Assembly: GCF_910592395.1 (NCBI RefSeq)
Contig: NC_088315.1
Coordinates: 1,738,501 to 1,802,500 of the forward strand
Direction: 5' to 3'
Origin: Lineus longissimus
Lineage: Eukaryota > Nemertea > Pilidiophora > Heteronemertea > Lineidae
DNA: 64,000 nt
The notes beneath the pieces were generated by a model. The model was given only the letters and a program-made list of their open reading frames with translations, searched no databases and had not been told where the DNA came from. Positions 25,501-36,651 of this stretch are shown piece after piece. A program made the position numbers and the translations under genes. Each line of letters begins with the position of its first letter. Positions within the stretch are counted from its first letter, which is position 1.

Positions 25501-27029
25501 TCAAGGAATTTGTCTTCGCAAACTGGGTTTTAGTGTGTGTGTATAACGTTGGTTCCGGGTACTACGAGAATCACTATGGGTGCAAATGACTTCATAATAT
25601 TCTCTCGCCCTCAGGTGGTTACTACAAGAAGGATGGCACCATCTTCGACTGGTGGACGAATGCAACCAACCAAAACTACCTGACTGCACGCAAGTGTGTC
25701 ACGGACTTCTACCACAACAAGACAGCCGGGCCTTATCTTATCCTTGGGAGGAAGTATTCGGTAGGGAATGGGTAATGATGACTGCTACTATTAGAAAAGG
25801 GTCAATGGGGAAGCCGACCTTCTAGAACCGTGCCAGTTGTGATCTGCCATTGTACTCATTGTAGCCATCGCAGCCATTGTCGGTAGCAAGGGAGGTAGTT
25901 GGAGACTTCAAATGGTTGATAGTCCTCGTAACATCTAAATCCGTTGAACTCACATTTGGCAAAGCCGTTCCCTAATTCCTGATCTGGTGAACGAACGAAC
26001 AGGATGACAGTATGAACTTATTTGATACCGAAGTTGGCAGAAGAAACTTCTTTTTTTCTTCTTCAGATCTTGATCAACGGTGCGAGGTATGCTAGATTTG
26101 GTGTCGCCGAAAGTGGGGGAATACGCCAAGCCTATTACGTACGTATGCAACTGAAAGACATGTATGCAGCCGCAAGTGCAACTGAGATGTCTGACAAGAT
26201 ATCATGAAACACTACCAACGTAAATGGTTTGCTGCAAGGAGGTCAAAGAGGGCTATTTGCTTTCAGAGTGTTTAGCCTTGTTACTGTTGGTCTTTGCGCT
26301 ATCATACCAATGCTTTTTGCCAATCAGTAATTGATGCATTGTCTTTCCAACCACAGGCCTACAAAAGCTGGGAAGAAACAAATGGAGAAGAGAAGCTCCC
26401 TGCCGACTTGCATCTCACCAAAGATCAAGCCTTCTTCGTTTCATATGCACAGGTGAGCCAGCATCACAGTCATGTCAGGGTCGCCGGGCAGTAAGCCTTG
26501 CTCTAAAATGCTGGGAGTATTCTAGTCCACGAATGTGGGCGTAGGTCCGAATCCCAGTTCTGACACTTTTTGTTCAATAACATCAGATTTGCCTGTACCT
26601 TTTCATTTTACCGCAGCGCCCATATACCTTACTGACTTTTTGACTCCTGGTCGACTTATGGCACTTTACTCTGTATCTTAATATTCCAGACCAACTGTTT
26701 TGTGAGAAGAGATTACTATTCTTACTATTACGCCGTCCGAGGGAGAGTCCCAGAAGATATAAGGTAAGATACTAGTATAGAATTTTGGTTTGGTGCCTCA
26801 TGACTGATGGTGCATGGGAAAGGCGTTTTGCCAACACCTTCTCGAGACCCTTACGGCAGTAGTGGTTGATGTATTCGAACAATGACATTTTGCGGACTCA
26901 ACTGTAATGTCAACTGTCCTCATTTTCAGAACGAATGGTGCGCTGGCCCAACTTGATGAGTTCCAGAAAGCTTTCAAATGTCCGGCAAACTCAAAGATGA
27001 ACGCAAAGAAGAAGTGTAATTTGTTTTAG
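18886..27029 (+). CDS. M13 family (neprilysin/ECE-like) pseudopeptidase, type II membrane protein, three alternative N-terminal exons
   Basis: One of three N-terminal exons (18886-19545, 20119-20766, 21678-22364, all ending in phase 0) can join a common body: 22828-23031, 23324-23410, 23649-23785, 23901-24123, 24415-24513, 24800-24877, 24921-25001, 25083-25365, 25615-25760, 26067-26138, 26357-26452, 26690-26763 and 26930-27029. All phases agree, giving 788 residues with the third exon. Plan: cytoplasmic tail, signal anchor, CxDFYxYxCGGW-type start, then the M13 domain to a C-terminal CNLF (family: CxxW). The family catalyses zinc-dependent peptide cleavage at the cell surface. Here HExxH reads HELIN (H617, E618, N621), the ExxAD helix reads FGVAE (zinc Glu replaced by F686), and the substrate-binding His near the C-terminus is also lost. 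The body has no frameshift or internal stop. I infer a non-catalytic, receptor-like or scaffold role. Confidence 0.85.
20119..20766 (+). CDS. M13 N-terminal exon B
   Basis: This exon has 216 codons from ATG 20119 to a phase-0 donor (AAG then GTAGGT). It is close to exon A in its tail (MEKYKVFGSTPKGD) and in GCVEAGAYLY. CGGW is changed to CDRW, and the segment after it is more basic than in A or C. The reading frame is intact. Unspliced read-through stops at 20853. Confidence 0.8.
21678..22364 (+). CDS. M13 N-terminal exon C
   Basis: This exon has 229 codons from ATG 21678 to a phase-0 donor (GAG then GTTAGT). The tail is longer and Gly-rich (SGGGGTAPF), followed by VTPREIVLAIL and an Ile/Leu-rich anchor, then CDDFYEYACGGW. 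It is the nearest to the shared body and the most diverged of the three. Unspliced read-through stays open to 22649. Confidence 0.85.
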
Positions 27030-29341
27030 AATTGAGAGGAGATGTAGAGAACGGATTTGTTTGAGAATGAGATGACTTTGAAAAGTGGTAGTTTTAGAAA
27101 ATGATGCGAGGACCTGAAATAACGAAAGGACTTTTGTGGAAAGTGGCATTGGATGCGAAGCAGTGACATAATTATTGTAAATACATGAAATAATAGAAAC
27201 GTTATACAAATTAGTTATGCAAATGTTTGTGTCTGAGGCACGGTCTGTTTCGTGACTAAAACATCATGCAATAGTTCTTGGTCAAATGTAACAAAGACTA
27301 GTATTTCTCAGTGAATTATGTGGCCAATAATATATGAAATGTACAAATGATATTGATTTTGCTAAAAGCGTTACGTCTAATGCGATGTACTACAGAGTAG
27401 ATACGAGTACCTAATGTGGGGTTCCTACAGTTCCGTCAATTACATGTATGTGTTGTAGCGGTTATTTCTTAGCGATTGGTTTTTTATCAGATATTTCCAA
27501 TTCGCCGTGTCCCCTATAAGGCTACTAGGTGCAATGGCGTTAACATATCGGCGCAAATAAAACATGCTTTATTGATATTTTTATGTTTACATGTGTTAAT
27601 TTGCTTGTTCACCAACCATTCGGGCTGATTACATGAGGAATCCTTCGCTTGGTTATCCATTATACGACACTCTACATGATTTATCCTATTTCCTAACAGA
27701 TGATACATTGGGTATCCCGGAGGCGATTTTTTTCCTGAACCTTTGGGGCACTACAGTGTACATTTGTACAGGGACTTTCAGTCAATCAGATTTCGACAAA
27801 TACATGACGTCAGAAGTCTTAGAAACTTTAGAGTAGTTGGTAGAGCGCTCGTCAGAAATGGCAGAATACAATTTTCGATCCAAAGGTCGCGAATTCGAAT
27901 CCGGTTGTGGACAACATTTTCATTTTGATATATGAGAATCTCCCACTTTAAAGTGTTTGCAGTTTCATTGTAAATATGATACTTGCATCCAGTACAATTG
28001 GACTAAATTTAAATTCAATGCAGTAAAGTATTTGGTCGATTCACGCGAAAGCGCTGTGTTAAATTTCAATCGATGTAACTCTTCGACAGCTGTGGTCTTT
28101 GATTGAAAAAGACCGACACCGAATTATAGATATACATTTGATACAGAATATTCTGGCAAACTTTCAGATAATGAAATAATTGGCGACAGGAGGGCTTATG
28201 GCTGCTGCTTATGTCACACGAAATGTGATTCATTTCAACAGCTTGCTTTACATGGTGCCTGAAAAACATATTGACCAAACTTTGGCCACGACATCCCAAC
28301 ATGAAACACTGACAAGCCGAGAGCCGCCTAGATCGACTACAGTTTTCGGGGTGACAATTCGATATATCGCCCTTCTATCGCGGGCACCGTGTTTGTAATG
28401 AAAACAGATTTCCAAATCTTTTCGTTGTTTCAAACATTTCCATACGGTATTGCAACGTCCTAGCAGAAACATTTTACAGACAAAATAAAAATGTCACATT
28501 GATACAATGACTGCGTATGAAATTCTACATTCTCTATTACACTTGAAGGGCGTTCATTAGTGTACATGCTCGTTGGAGTTGTCATGCAAACATGATTGGA
28601 TACATTTCGTAAACAAAGCATAGAATATGCACAGAGCTAGCTGCAGAGTGGAAACTGTGGGTTCCCAATTCGATATTCTCTCATCACTTTGTTTGCTCTT
28701 GCGGCACACTCTGAGATAGAGTGTTTACTCCTGGGCCAAACAGACTGTAGAGCACAAAATCGAATCAGATGAAGTCATTTGAAGACTTGTCCTTACCATG
28801 TCATGTTAACTTCATGCCGTATTATCAATGGTCATTGCATACATCGGAATAAGGAGTATTGCTTGTTTGTGATTTATCAATTATTGGATATGATGTCAGT
28901 TCAGATAACAACACCTGATACAAAATGTTACAGAAGTGGAAACACGTGTCACCCATTGTGTACTTTTATTACATGTCATTCCCTTGGATTGCCGCACATT
29001 TGGCGGTTTTTTGCAAATTGATACTCCCGTAATTCACTGCCATATCCAATATGCTAATGAGAGTGTAGTTCAGGATTTCATTCGCTGATACATGTAGATG
29101 TGAATCAAACTAGATATTTAAACAGCTGAAAACAACCTGTTTCAATATGCTGAAGAAGAGATGACCGACGTGGAAACTGGAGGATCATTTGTGTACAACG
29201 CTTAATGGATTCGCAACACTTCATGACGACATGAGAGTTTGGATTTTCTAATTGGAAACATTGTGTGAAGGAGACACCATTGGAACCCGTCGGCAATATT
29301 TTAAAGCAGGAACACATTTGTGAACCTGTGAAAAGATAATC
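27030..29341. other. Intergenic, contains a tRNA-like repeat head
   Basis: This AT-rich DNA lies between the M13 gene and the transporter gene, which are transcribed in the same direction. Apart from the tRNA-like segment at about 27826-27912 I see no feature. The region just before 29342 should hold the transporter promoter, but I cannot point to a TATA box with confidence. Confidence 0.5.
27826..27912 (+). repeat. tRNA-derived SINE head or decayed tRNA
   Basis: TAGTTGGTAGAGCGCTCGTC resembles the D-arm and A box of many tRNAs. GGTCGCGAATTCGAATCC downstream is a near-perfect T-arm and B box. The middle is longer than in a tRNA, and the acceptor stem does not pair, so this is a tRNA-derived element and not a working tRNA gene. 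Confidence 0.55.
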
Positions 29342-32300
29342 ATGGGATGGTTTCGTGACTATATGGCTGATGTGAACTTCAAGGGATACGCCGTGGTGGT
29401 CTTAGCGACCCTAGTTAACATTCCAGTCGCTGGATTTATGCAAAGTTTCGGAGTTTTCGTGAAGACCTTTGACAAGTATTACTGCCCAGGAGACTGCCTT
29501 CAGCTATTAGGTAAGTACGTGTATAGCAAAACCTGGAGTTCTAATCAGTTCGAACTTTTTCCAACTCCCTTTTTTTAAACCGCTTTAAAAGTAACTACGA
29601 CGGAAGCTGGAAGCGCAAATGCCCCGTCTTTGGGTTTTTTCATGCCGACTTTGGCCGAGTTGTCGACTAGTATAGGCCGAAACAGATGTCAGCGCGTCAA
29701 GGTCGTGAGTTCATCACACGGGGCATGACGGGGCACATCCAATGTGCGGCTTTACTTTTTAACACACAACAGATAAATGTTCAATTAGGACAGATACTTT
29801 ATTTTTGCTAACGGGAAGATTTTAGATAACAAGTGTTTTATTCACCATTTTTTACTCACTTTCACATAGATTATTCAATATTCATTGCGGCTGTAGTACG
29901 TTCTTGCCTGTTGATGCGAAGACCTCCAATAGCACAACCACCATCCGCAACCACGAGCAATACTTTGATATGCGTCCCAGCCTTACTGGGTTAGGTGGGC
30001 TCTTCAGAATAGTTAGCAGACATATCTGCTATTCCCCGCATGTATATATTAAACATGAACTCACTCAGATTGTGTGTAACCACCGCGTACATTGCAGCAG
30101 TGCATTACCTGCTGGTATATTATTGACATCTTCAAGTAGGGAACGCAAACAGAAACGCCACATCTGGTTCAAACAAAGCGGATCATTTATATGCAGATGA
30201 CGAAGCAGGCTCCCTAGCAATGTCTATCAAAGGAACCGTGAGAATAAGAGAATTCCATCAGGATCTATGCGATGTACATGTATATACCATGTAATAGGCT
30301 TTTGGTAGACGCGTGTGTTAGGATTTTGAACAGTCCTTTCGAAAAGCTGAAATGACTACCTCAGGTTTACACACTGACCAATTTCCATATTTGTGATTGG
30401 TTCAGTTCTAAAGACTGCACCGGTGGGGCAGATATGAAGGCTTCGTATTGGCCAATACAGCAGGGTCATTCGTTTAAAGCGTTGGCGCAAAGGAACTGAA
30501 TGGTGATCGGCATCATTAACGACAGGAAAGTAAAGAGGATGACACTTTTTTCATGATCAATTATATTTTGGTCTGGCGACCCGACACAAGTGTGTGAACA
30601 GCCATTTCCAGCCATTCTCAGCTCATAGCAACGAGGCATATAGACAGGGCGTTGGTGCGAATGGTTTCACAGTGATTGCATGATTAAAATTGATGATAAA
30701 TGACATATTTTGTTGAAACAGATGGTTTCGTGTTTACAACTTGAAAGATCTATATGGTTGTAATCTTGCGTGTTAAGATGACATAAATATAATTTCATGT
30801 CGATGCAAATACTGAAAAGTGAATGACAAATGTGTTGGTTCATGTGCCCTGCACAAAGCTCATAATCTATTCAAAAGAATCATAAGTTAACGAGGTAATT
30901 GACCATCCAACATCCACCCTTGCCTGTCATTTACTTTTGGTCAACCATTCATTTTGTGTCGTTTTGCACGACTCTAATATCATCGCTTATTCATTTTCCT
31001 TCACCCTCAGGATGGATCGCCGCCTTGCCGTACGCCATCAACCTCATAATCTGTCTGGTAGTCCTCCGCATCCAGACACGCTTTGGCGACCGAGGACCCT
31101 TCATTATCGGTGTCATCCTCTCCGCTGGAAGCCTGGTAGCCACGTCCTTCGTTAGTAATATCTACATCATGTTTGGGTCGTATTGCCTCCTGTTCGGGAT
31201 AGGTTCAAGCCTGGTGATGTACGTCCCATTCGCTGTACTTGATTGGCATTTCCCCGAGGATCATCCGAGACATGTGCTAGCTACCAGTATTGTTACCTTG
31301 GGGGCACCAGTTGGTGAGTATAGCCCGGCTTTATCTTGGTAATGGCTCATGGGTCACCATGTGGCTGTTAAAGTCGCCAGCCCGCCAAACGGATTATGAA
31401 GCGCTCCTTTCTCATTACTCATGACTCTAAGGTGTGGCGCAGAGAACAATCAATGAACGGACTTTCCATGCAAATAACTGTAACCAAGGTGTTTTAGAAT
31501 TCCTAGCATGAAACAGTTATTCTTAGCGCTATAAGTAGTCATAGCTCTGTCTCCGATCCTAGGTGTCTTCATCATGAATCCACTCGCCTCCTACCTCGAC
31601 AACCGAGAGGGCGTAGGTACGGACGGTTGGCGCTACTCCCTGCGGACCTTCGCCGTGGCAATCCTGCTGCTGGGTCTACTGCCCGTGACAGTCATGAAGC
31701 GACCAACTATCGTAATAAAGAGGCAGGAGGAGTACGAGGAGATGGACGGAGAAGAGGGAGAACCGACGGAGCCAAAACCCTTCATTTCAAGACACTTCCG
31801 CGAGAGTTTCAATACGCTGTCGATAATGTGGGTGTTGACCATCATGTTTATATCGTACGGGATTTTTATACCAAAAATACATTTTGTAAGTATAGTTCAA
31901 CGCAATGAATCTTAGAACAGTTCGATTCCTTGAAAACACTCCTTGCCAGCTGCATCATCGAGAATCCACATGAGTACAGACACCCTACACAGTCCAACCT
32001 TGAACGAGACCAGATCTACACGCCCCCACGACCAATATCAGATTCGTTTATATCTCCACCAAGAGCAAAAAATAAAAGTCGGCCCGTCTGGAAACCACGT
32101 TTCATGGTCGACGTTCTGAGTATATATCAGTGTCCTTTAAAAAGTACTGGAAATTAGCTGTTAGCTAATGCTAACTGCAGCCACTGAATCTAAACCTTGA
32201 CTCTTTTCTATCGAATACGAGTGTCTGCAAATAAATTTGAATCAAAGCAGCCAATTCTTGGGTAACCTTGTTTTCCGCGTTTCAGATAAACTATATGTCC

Positions 32301-35300
32301 GCAAGTCTCAATGTTTCGGAAGAGTTAGCCGCCCAAGCAATAGGATACGAGGGGATAGCAGAAACGATATCAACACTTACAGTTTCGTTATTAGGTTAGA
32401 TGGGCTACATATTTATCATTCCCCATTGAAGGCATTAGAGAGGTGAACGACTGGAAACGTTAACTACAGCAGACCCAGTTTCCAAAGTGTTCATTATCAT
32501 TCATCAGACATGTCTAGGGACAAACAATTGGATCCCTAGCTCCAGTCCAAAGGCTTCTTGAAAGCAGTCAATGACTTGATAATCCATCACACCAGTTGCA
32601 CTTATAAAAAACGAGACAAATAGAGCAGTCAGGCCAATAAAATGAAAGCAGATTTTATAGAAACAAAGTGTGACCACTTGTCCTGAACAGCTGTCACTGA
32701 TCGATCATCAGCATCATTGATTCAGAGGCCTAAACAGGGATAAGTTGGAAGACAAATACACCCACTCGATCATAATGAGTGTACGGGGAGTAGAGTCCGC
32801 CCCGCCCGTAGGGGTTCTTGCTCTCACCAGTCACCGATAGAAGATGACTGGGGAGCAATTCGTTGAGCTGTACGACGAGTGCAACGAAGAATAGAGATGT
32901 ATCAGGTTTATTTGCAGAAGGTTCAGCTGGAGCCTTTCCGACGAGGCGTTCCCCCGACGGCAGCTAATTCCAAAACTGTCGATATCAAATCACATTGCGA
33001 ACACCTGACGGTATCACGGTCACAGTCCATAGGCCTAGTTTCATAAACAACCTTGATTATTATATTACAGATATAGGCCTAGTCCTGATATCTAACCTTA
33101 TACCGTCAGCTGTGCATTTATCTATCATATGTTTATTGTGTATACTAGAGACATTCTAGTACATGCCCCCCTCTAACGAAGATCGACAAAGGTACTGAGT
33201 CGATCGACCTTGTCCTCAAGGTCACATAAGGAACTACTCCACCAATTCATTAATTACAACAGCTGGATTAAATTACCGGTTGGACGATTAAACAATAATA
33301 ACATATTATAGATATCTCGAAACGATAGTCATAATCCGATATGTAGATATTGTCCTGATAATCTGCATTGTCTAAATCCGATATATAAGTAGAGAAAAAA
33401 AAGTTTAATTTGTACATGTAATGAAGTTATGGCTTTCCGTTCCACTTGAATAAAAAGTATAATGTCGATGACGAATCAAACTTTGGGATAGCAATTGCGC
33501 CCAGTTCTATGTTGTGGTTCGGAATAAAGTACTCTTGAAACGGATTAAGACGACCACCTATGACAAGCAAATAAACGGACAGTTTGTTAACTACCGACAA
33601 TGAGTTCCTGCCCATACTTGATCTCACATACTCCCATACGCAGTCGTCTACTGAAGCAGTTCCGCTCATACTTAGTTCTGCAAAGGGCAAGTCTCTATGA
33701 GAATCTGATCTTGTAGCGATTAGAATATTCAGTTGATCTTTCACATAGCACGGTAGCCCCCTGTATCCCTCGGACGTGGACGTCGGTTCCGTGCCTAAAG
33801 CAGCTTGCTGTGACGTATAGTGTAACTGTGTTTGATTATTCCCACTCGGTTCTTCCGTAGCGATTTCTTCAATGTTAGGGTACATGATATTTGTAATACA
33901 ACTATAATATTCTGGAACATCAATCAGACAGTCCGTTATTAATTCCTGATCCGCAAACTCTTCTGGTCCAATTTTGACTTCAGTAGCCAAAGAATCACCA
34001 CCTGAAAGTTCATCACATGTTATAATAGGTGCTACAAATATCTGATCTTGATCACTTTTACCCTTCTTGTTGCTGTCGTGGTTATGTCCTATACCAAGAG
34101 TAGGTTCTATGTCTGAACACCGGTCCGAAAGATCTGTTCCTTCTCGAAATATCGTGTATTGTTGAGAAAAGACTGTGTTGTCTTTCGGAAATCGACGAGG
34201 GCTTTCCTCTTCATTATTAGGCTCAAACGATGGTGCGTTTGGATTTAATGGTCCGACAGTAGTGGTCTGACATTGAGTTCGCTCACCGTTGTTTAACACC
34301 ATCCGTAACTTCTTCCGCTGAATGAAATCCAGCATACGGGCTTTGTCCCTTTTTCTTTTCCCTGGTGATTTTCGACAAACTTGTGGTGTCATTTCCCGTA
34401 TGGTCCCAAAATAATCGTTTCGCCGCCATTCGAGAGTTAATTTGCATCCGTCTGCAAAAACGTTTAAATTCCATGTTGCATCATCGGCGCACAGTCCAAG
34501 ATTTCTTAAATACTGATCCACGAGTGTCATGTTGAAATTGAGTTTAACATTGTCCTCCACAGTAAGATATCTTCACCAAGCCCACTTAGCGGGTGCCATG
34601 TACGGGAGTAGAGTCCGCCCCGCCCGTAGGGGTTCTTGCTCTCACCAGTCACCGATAGAAGATGACTGGGGAGCAATTCGTGGAGCTGTACGACGAGTGC
34701 AACGAAGAATAGAGATGTAACAGGTTTATTTGCAGAAGGAAGTCCCCGGTTGATACATAATTTGTAGTGGTTCAGCTGGAGCCTTTCCGACGAGGCGTTC
34801 CCCCGACGGCAGCTAATTCCAAAACTGTCGATATCAAATCACATTGCGAACACCTGACGGTATCACGGTCACAGTCCATAGGCCTAGTTTCATAAACAAC
34901 CTTGATTATTATATAACAGATATAGGCCTAGTCCTGATATCTAACCTTATACCGTCAGCTGTGCATTTATCTATCATATGTTTATTGTGTATACTAGAGA
35001 CATTCTAGTACATGAGCATGAGCAAGTCCATACACTCATGTGGTCGTGATGAAGTTACCTTGGCCGATTCAAACTGATCATCCAAATAGCAAAGAAGAAG
35101 CTCAATGGACCTTTCTTTCATGTAATATAACTAACACCCAATTGAAATGTTCCCACAATACTTCGATGTTTTTCATATATCACACGTATTTTCCAGCCCA
35201 TTTTGACATTAACTGTCCCTTACAATACCAATAACGACTATATTTCGTCTCTTTTTTCCAGGTACTCTTCTATCAAAACATCTATTTTATTTCTACCTGG

Positions 35301-36651
35301 TCGGCTGTGGGACACTAGCTGTAGCTAATGGAGTACTGATTCTTGCTGATCGATATTTCGAAGTTGTCATATATTGTATGGGTAAGTGTAACAATAGTCA
35401 GTACATGTTTAGGTTTGGATAAACACGGTTCAAGGCAACTTCAAACATCACCATCCATTCCTGGACCAATCGATCTACAATGGGAGCGAATTCAAATGAA
35501 TTGAGACAGGCTATACAATGAATAACACAGATTCAAATTCATGCAATAAGCAAGAGGCAAAGAATCAATATTCAAATGGTGCAGAGAGAAAAATCAACAT
35601 TTTGAATGTATTAACTTATGAGATTTAACACCTGTTTAAAAGTTCTCTAGATCTCTAACTTCATTGTTTACCCTGGGTTGTTAGAATGTGTATTATAGGA
35701 AAATATTTTGAGAAGCATATGCTGCTCAATAGACATGAAATTTGATATTTTTTGTCTCCTATTTCCACTGCACACAAGGTAACGGACGGCTTCCTGACCT
35801 TGACTTTTTCTCCCTTGATATTATTTCAGTTCACGGCGCCATGGATGGTTTCCTGATGACCTTGACATTCCCTATCATTGACCTTGTGGTAAAGAAGCGG
35901 GAGCATAGGAACTATGTCTGGGGTTTTACGCAGCTTGGTATCGGAGTGGGACAGCTCATTGGTTTGCCAATGACAGGTCAGTATACTACGGACTGTAGCT
36001 GTGATGCTGGCCCGGGCGCTGGGCTGGAGTTCGCTGCGGTTCGATTTTATTCGTCATCTAGTCCATCGAAGCGCCGCCTGGGGGCGGTTGGACAATTAAT
36101 GTTTCGAGGAAGGGAAAGATCAGAGATGATATCGGAGTGCATTCGCGTTGTTGTCCATGGACGTCCGCATCAAATATCCTCCCAGTGGTTTCAACGAAAA
36201 TGTCGCCCTCTTGCGTGATCGTACAGTTGCACTGCAGTCCGGGTTCTTTTTGTCGGTCACTTTTGTCGGTCGGCTTTTCGAGCTGTTCACTGGCTGATTG
36301 TCTGGCGAGCCCAGTAACCAGCTGGCTAGATAGTTACATGAGAGAATGGCGCTGAATCTAACCTTTTGATTGTCACAACTGAGTCCACCCTTTTTTGTTT
36401 CAGGTTTTATGTACGATATGACCAAATCATATAGCTCGACTTTCTGCACATGCGCAATAATATTCGGCTTGTCATTTTTCATGGTCGGATTTGTGTTCAT
36501 AGGGTCGAAAATACGAGCGTACAGGAATAATCGAGAGGAGGAAGAGGACAAGGAAATACTGTCAAAACCAAAGGATCAGCTGACGATCGAAGCGCCGCCT
36601 GGGGGCGGTGTGGACAATAAAGGTTTCGAGGATGGGAAGGATCAGGGTTGA
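29342..36651 (+). CDS. SLC16-like major facilitator transporter
   Basis: Seven exons join in phase: 29342-29510, 31011-31313, 31563-31885, 32286-32394, 35262-35381, 35830-35976 and 36404-36651 (473 codons, 472 residues). The length, the repeated 20-residue hydrophobic helices, the charged loop between the halves (EEYEEMDGEEGEPTEPK) and the acidic cytoplasmic C-terminus fit the 12-helix monocarboxylate-transporter (SLC16) branch of the MFS. The helix 2-3 loop RFGDRGP and the phrases DGWRYS and GLPMTG-GFMYDMTKSY near helix 11 support it. Its substrate cannot be read from sequence. The family's DGGWG-type motif in helix 1 is missing: the N-terminus is DVNFKGYAVVVLATL. Exon 4 is small but has matching phases (0 in, 1 out). 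The LTR element lies in the following intron. Confidence 0.8.
29633..29740 (+). repeat. Weak tRNA-like repeat head in transporter intron 1
   Basis: TTTGGCCGAGTTGTCGACTAG resembles a tRNA A-box region, and GGTCGTGAGTTCATCAC a degenerate B box about 50 bases on. It is probably an old SINE fragment. Confidence 0.3.
32780..33163 (-). repeat. 3' LTR of the retrotransposon
   Basis: The repeat is 384 bp with TGTAC...GTACA ends. It matches the other LTR closely but lacks a 30-bp segment present there. On the minus strand it contains an AATAAA-type signal near its start. Confidence 0.85.
33427..34560 (-). CDS. Gag-like ORF of the LTR element
   Basis: This is a 377-codon ORF starting 39 bases inside the 5' LTR. 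The N-terminal third is the most protein-like: a short folded region with LTLEWRRND, then a basic stretch (KSPGKRKRDKARMLDFIQRKK). This arrangement is seen in the first ORF of some invertebrate Ty3-like elements. The middle is acidic and low in structure. I see no zinc knuckle, aspartic protease or polymerase motif. It is intact, so the element may be young. The function as Gag is inferred from position. Confidence 0.6.
   Translation of the reverse strand: MEDNVKLNFNMTLVDQYLRNLGLCADDATWNLNVFADGCKLTLEWRRNDYFGTIREMTPQVCRKSPGKRKRDKARMLDFIQRKKLRMVLNNGERTQCQTTTVGPLNPNAPSFEPNNEEESPRRFPKDNTVFSQQYTIFREGTDLSDRCSDIEPTLGIGHNHDSNKKGKSDQDQIFVAPIITCDELSGGDSLATEVKIGPEEFADQELITDCLIDVPEYYSCITNIMYPNIEEIATEEPSGNNQTQLHYTSQQAALGTEPTSTSEGYRGLPCYVKDQLNILIATRSDSHRDLPFAELSMSGTASVDDCVWEYVRSSMGRNSLSVVNKLSVYLLVIGGRLNPFQEYFIPNHNIELGAIAIPKFDSSSTLYFLFKWNGKP
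34599..35012 (-). repeat. 5' LTR of the retrotransposon
   Basis: The repeat is 414 bp and matches 32780-33163 apart from a few substitutions and an extra 30 bp near 34740-34770. The primer-binding site lies just inside it, at about 34581-34598. Confidence 0.85.
36063..36132 (+). repeat. Decayed copy of the transporter's last-exon 3' end, inside intron 6
   Basis: This segment repeats 36585-36655, the end of the coding sequence of exon 7. Shared words include ATCGAAGCGCCGCCTGGGGG, TTTCGAGGA and GATATC. Small indels break the frame, so it is a non-coding relic of a local duplication. Confidence 0.8.

Larger units (their letters stand above)
32780..35012 (-). mobile_element. Non-autonomous LTR retrotransposon (Gag-like ORF only)
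   Basis: Two near-identical terminal repeats (32780-33163 and 34599-35012) each start TGTACGGG and end CTAGTACA on the + strand. They are flanked by the 4-bp target duplication TGAG (32776-32779 and 35013-35016). Read on the minus strand, the 5' LTR is followed at once by a primer-binding site starting TGGCACCCGCTAAGTGGGC. The 3' LTR is preceded by a polypurine tract AGAGGGGGGCA. The 1.4-kb interior holds one ORF and no protease, reverse transcriptase or integrase. It lies antisense in intron 4 of the transporter gene. It must depend on enzymes from another element. Confidence 0.85.

Noticed and set aside
27826-27912. Functional tRNA gene
   Set aside because: A and B boxes are good, but the acceptor and anticodon stems do not pair and the spacing is too long.
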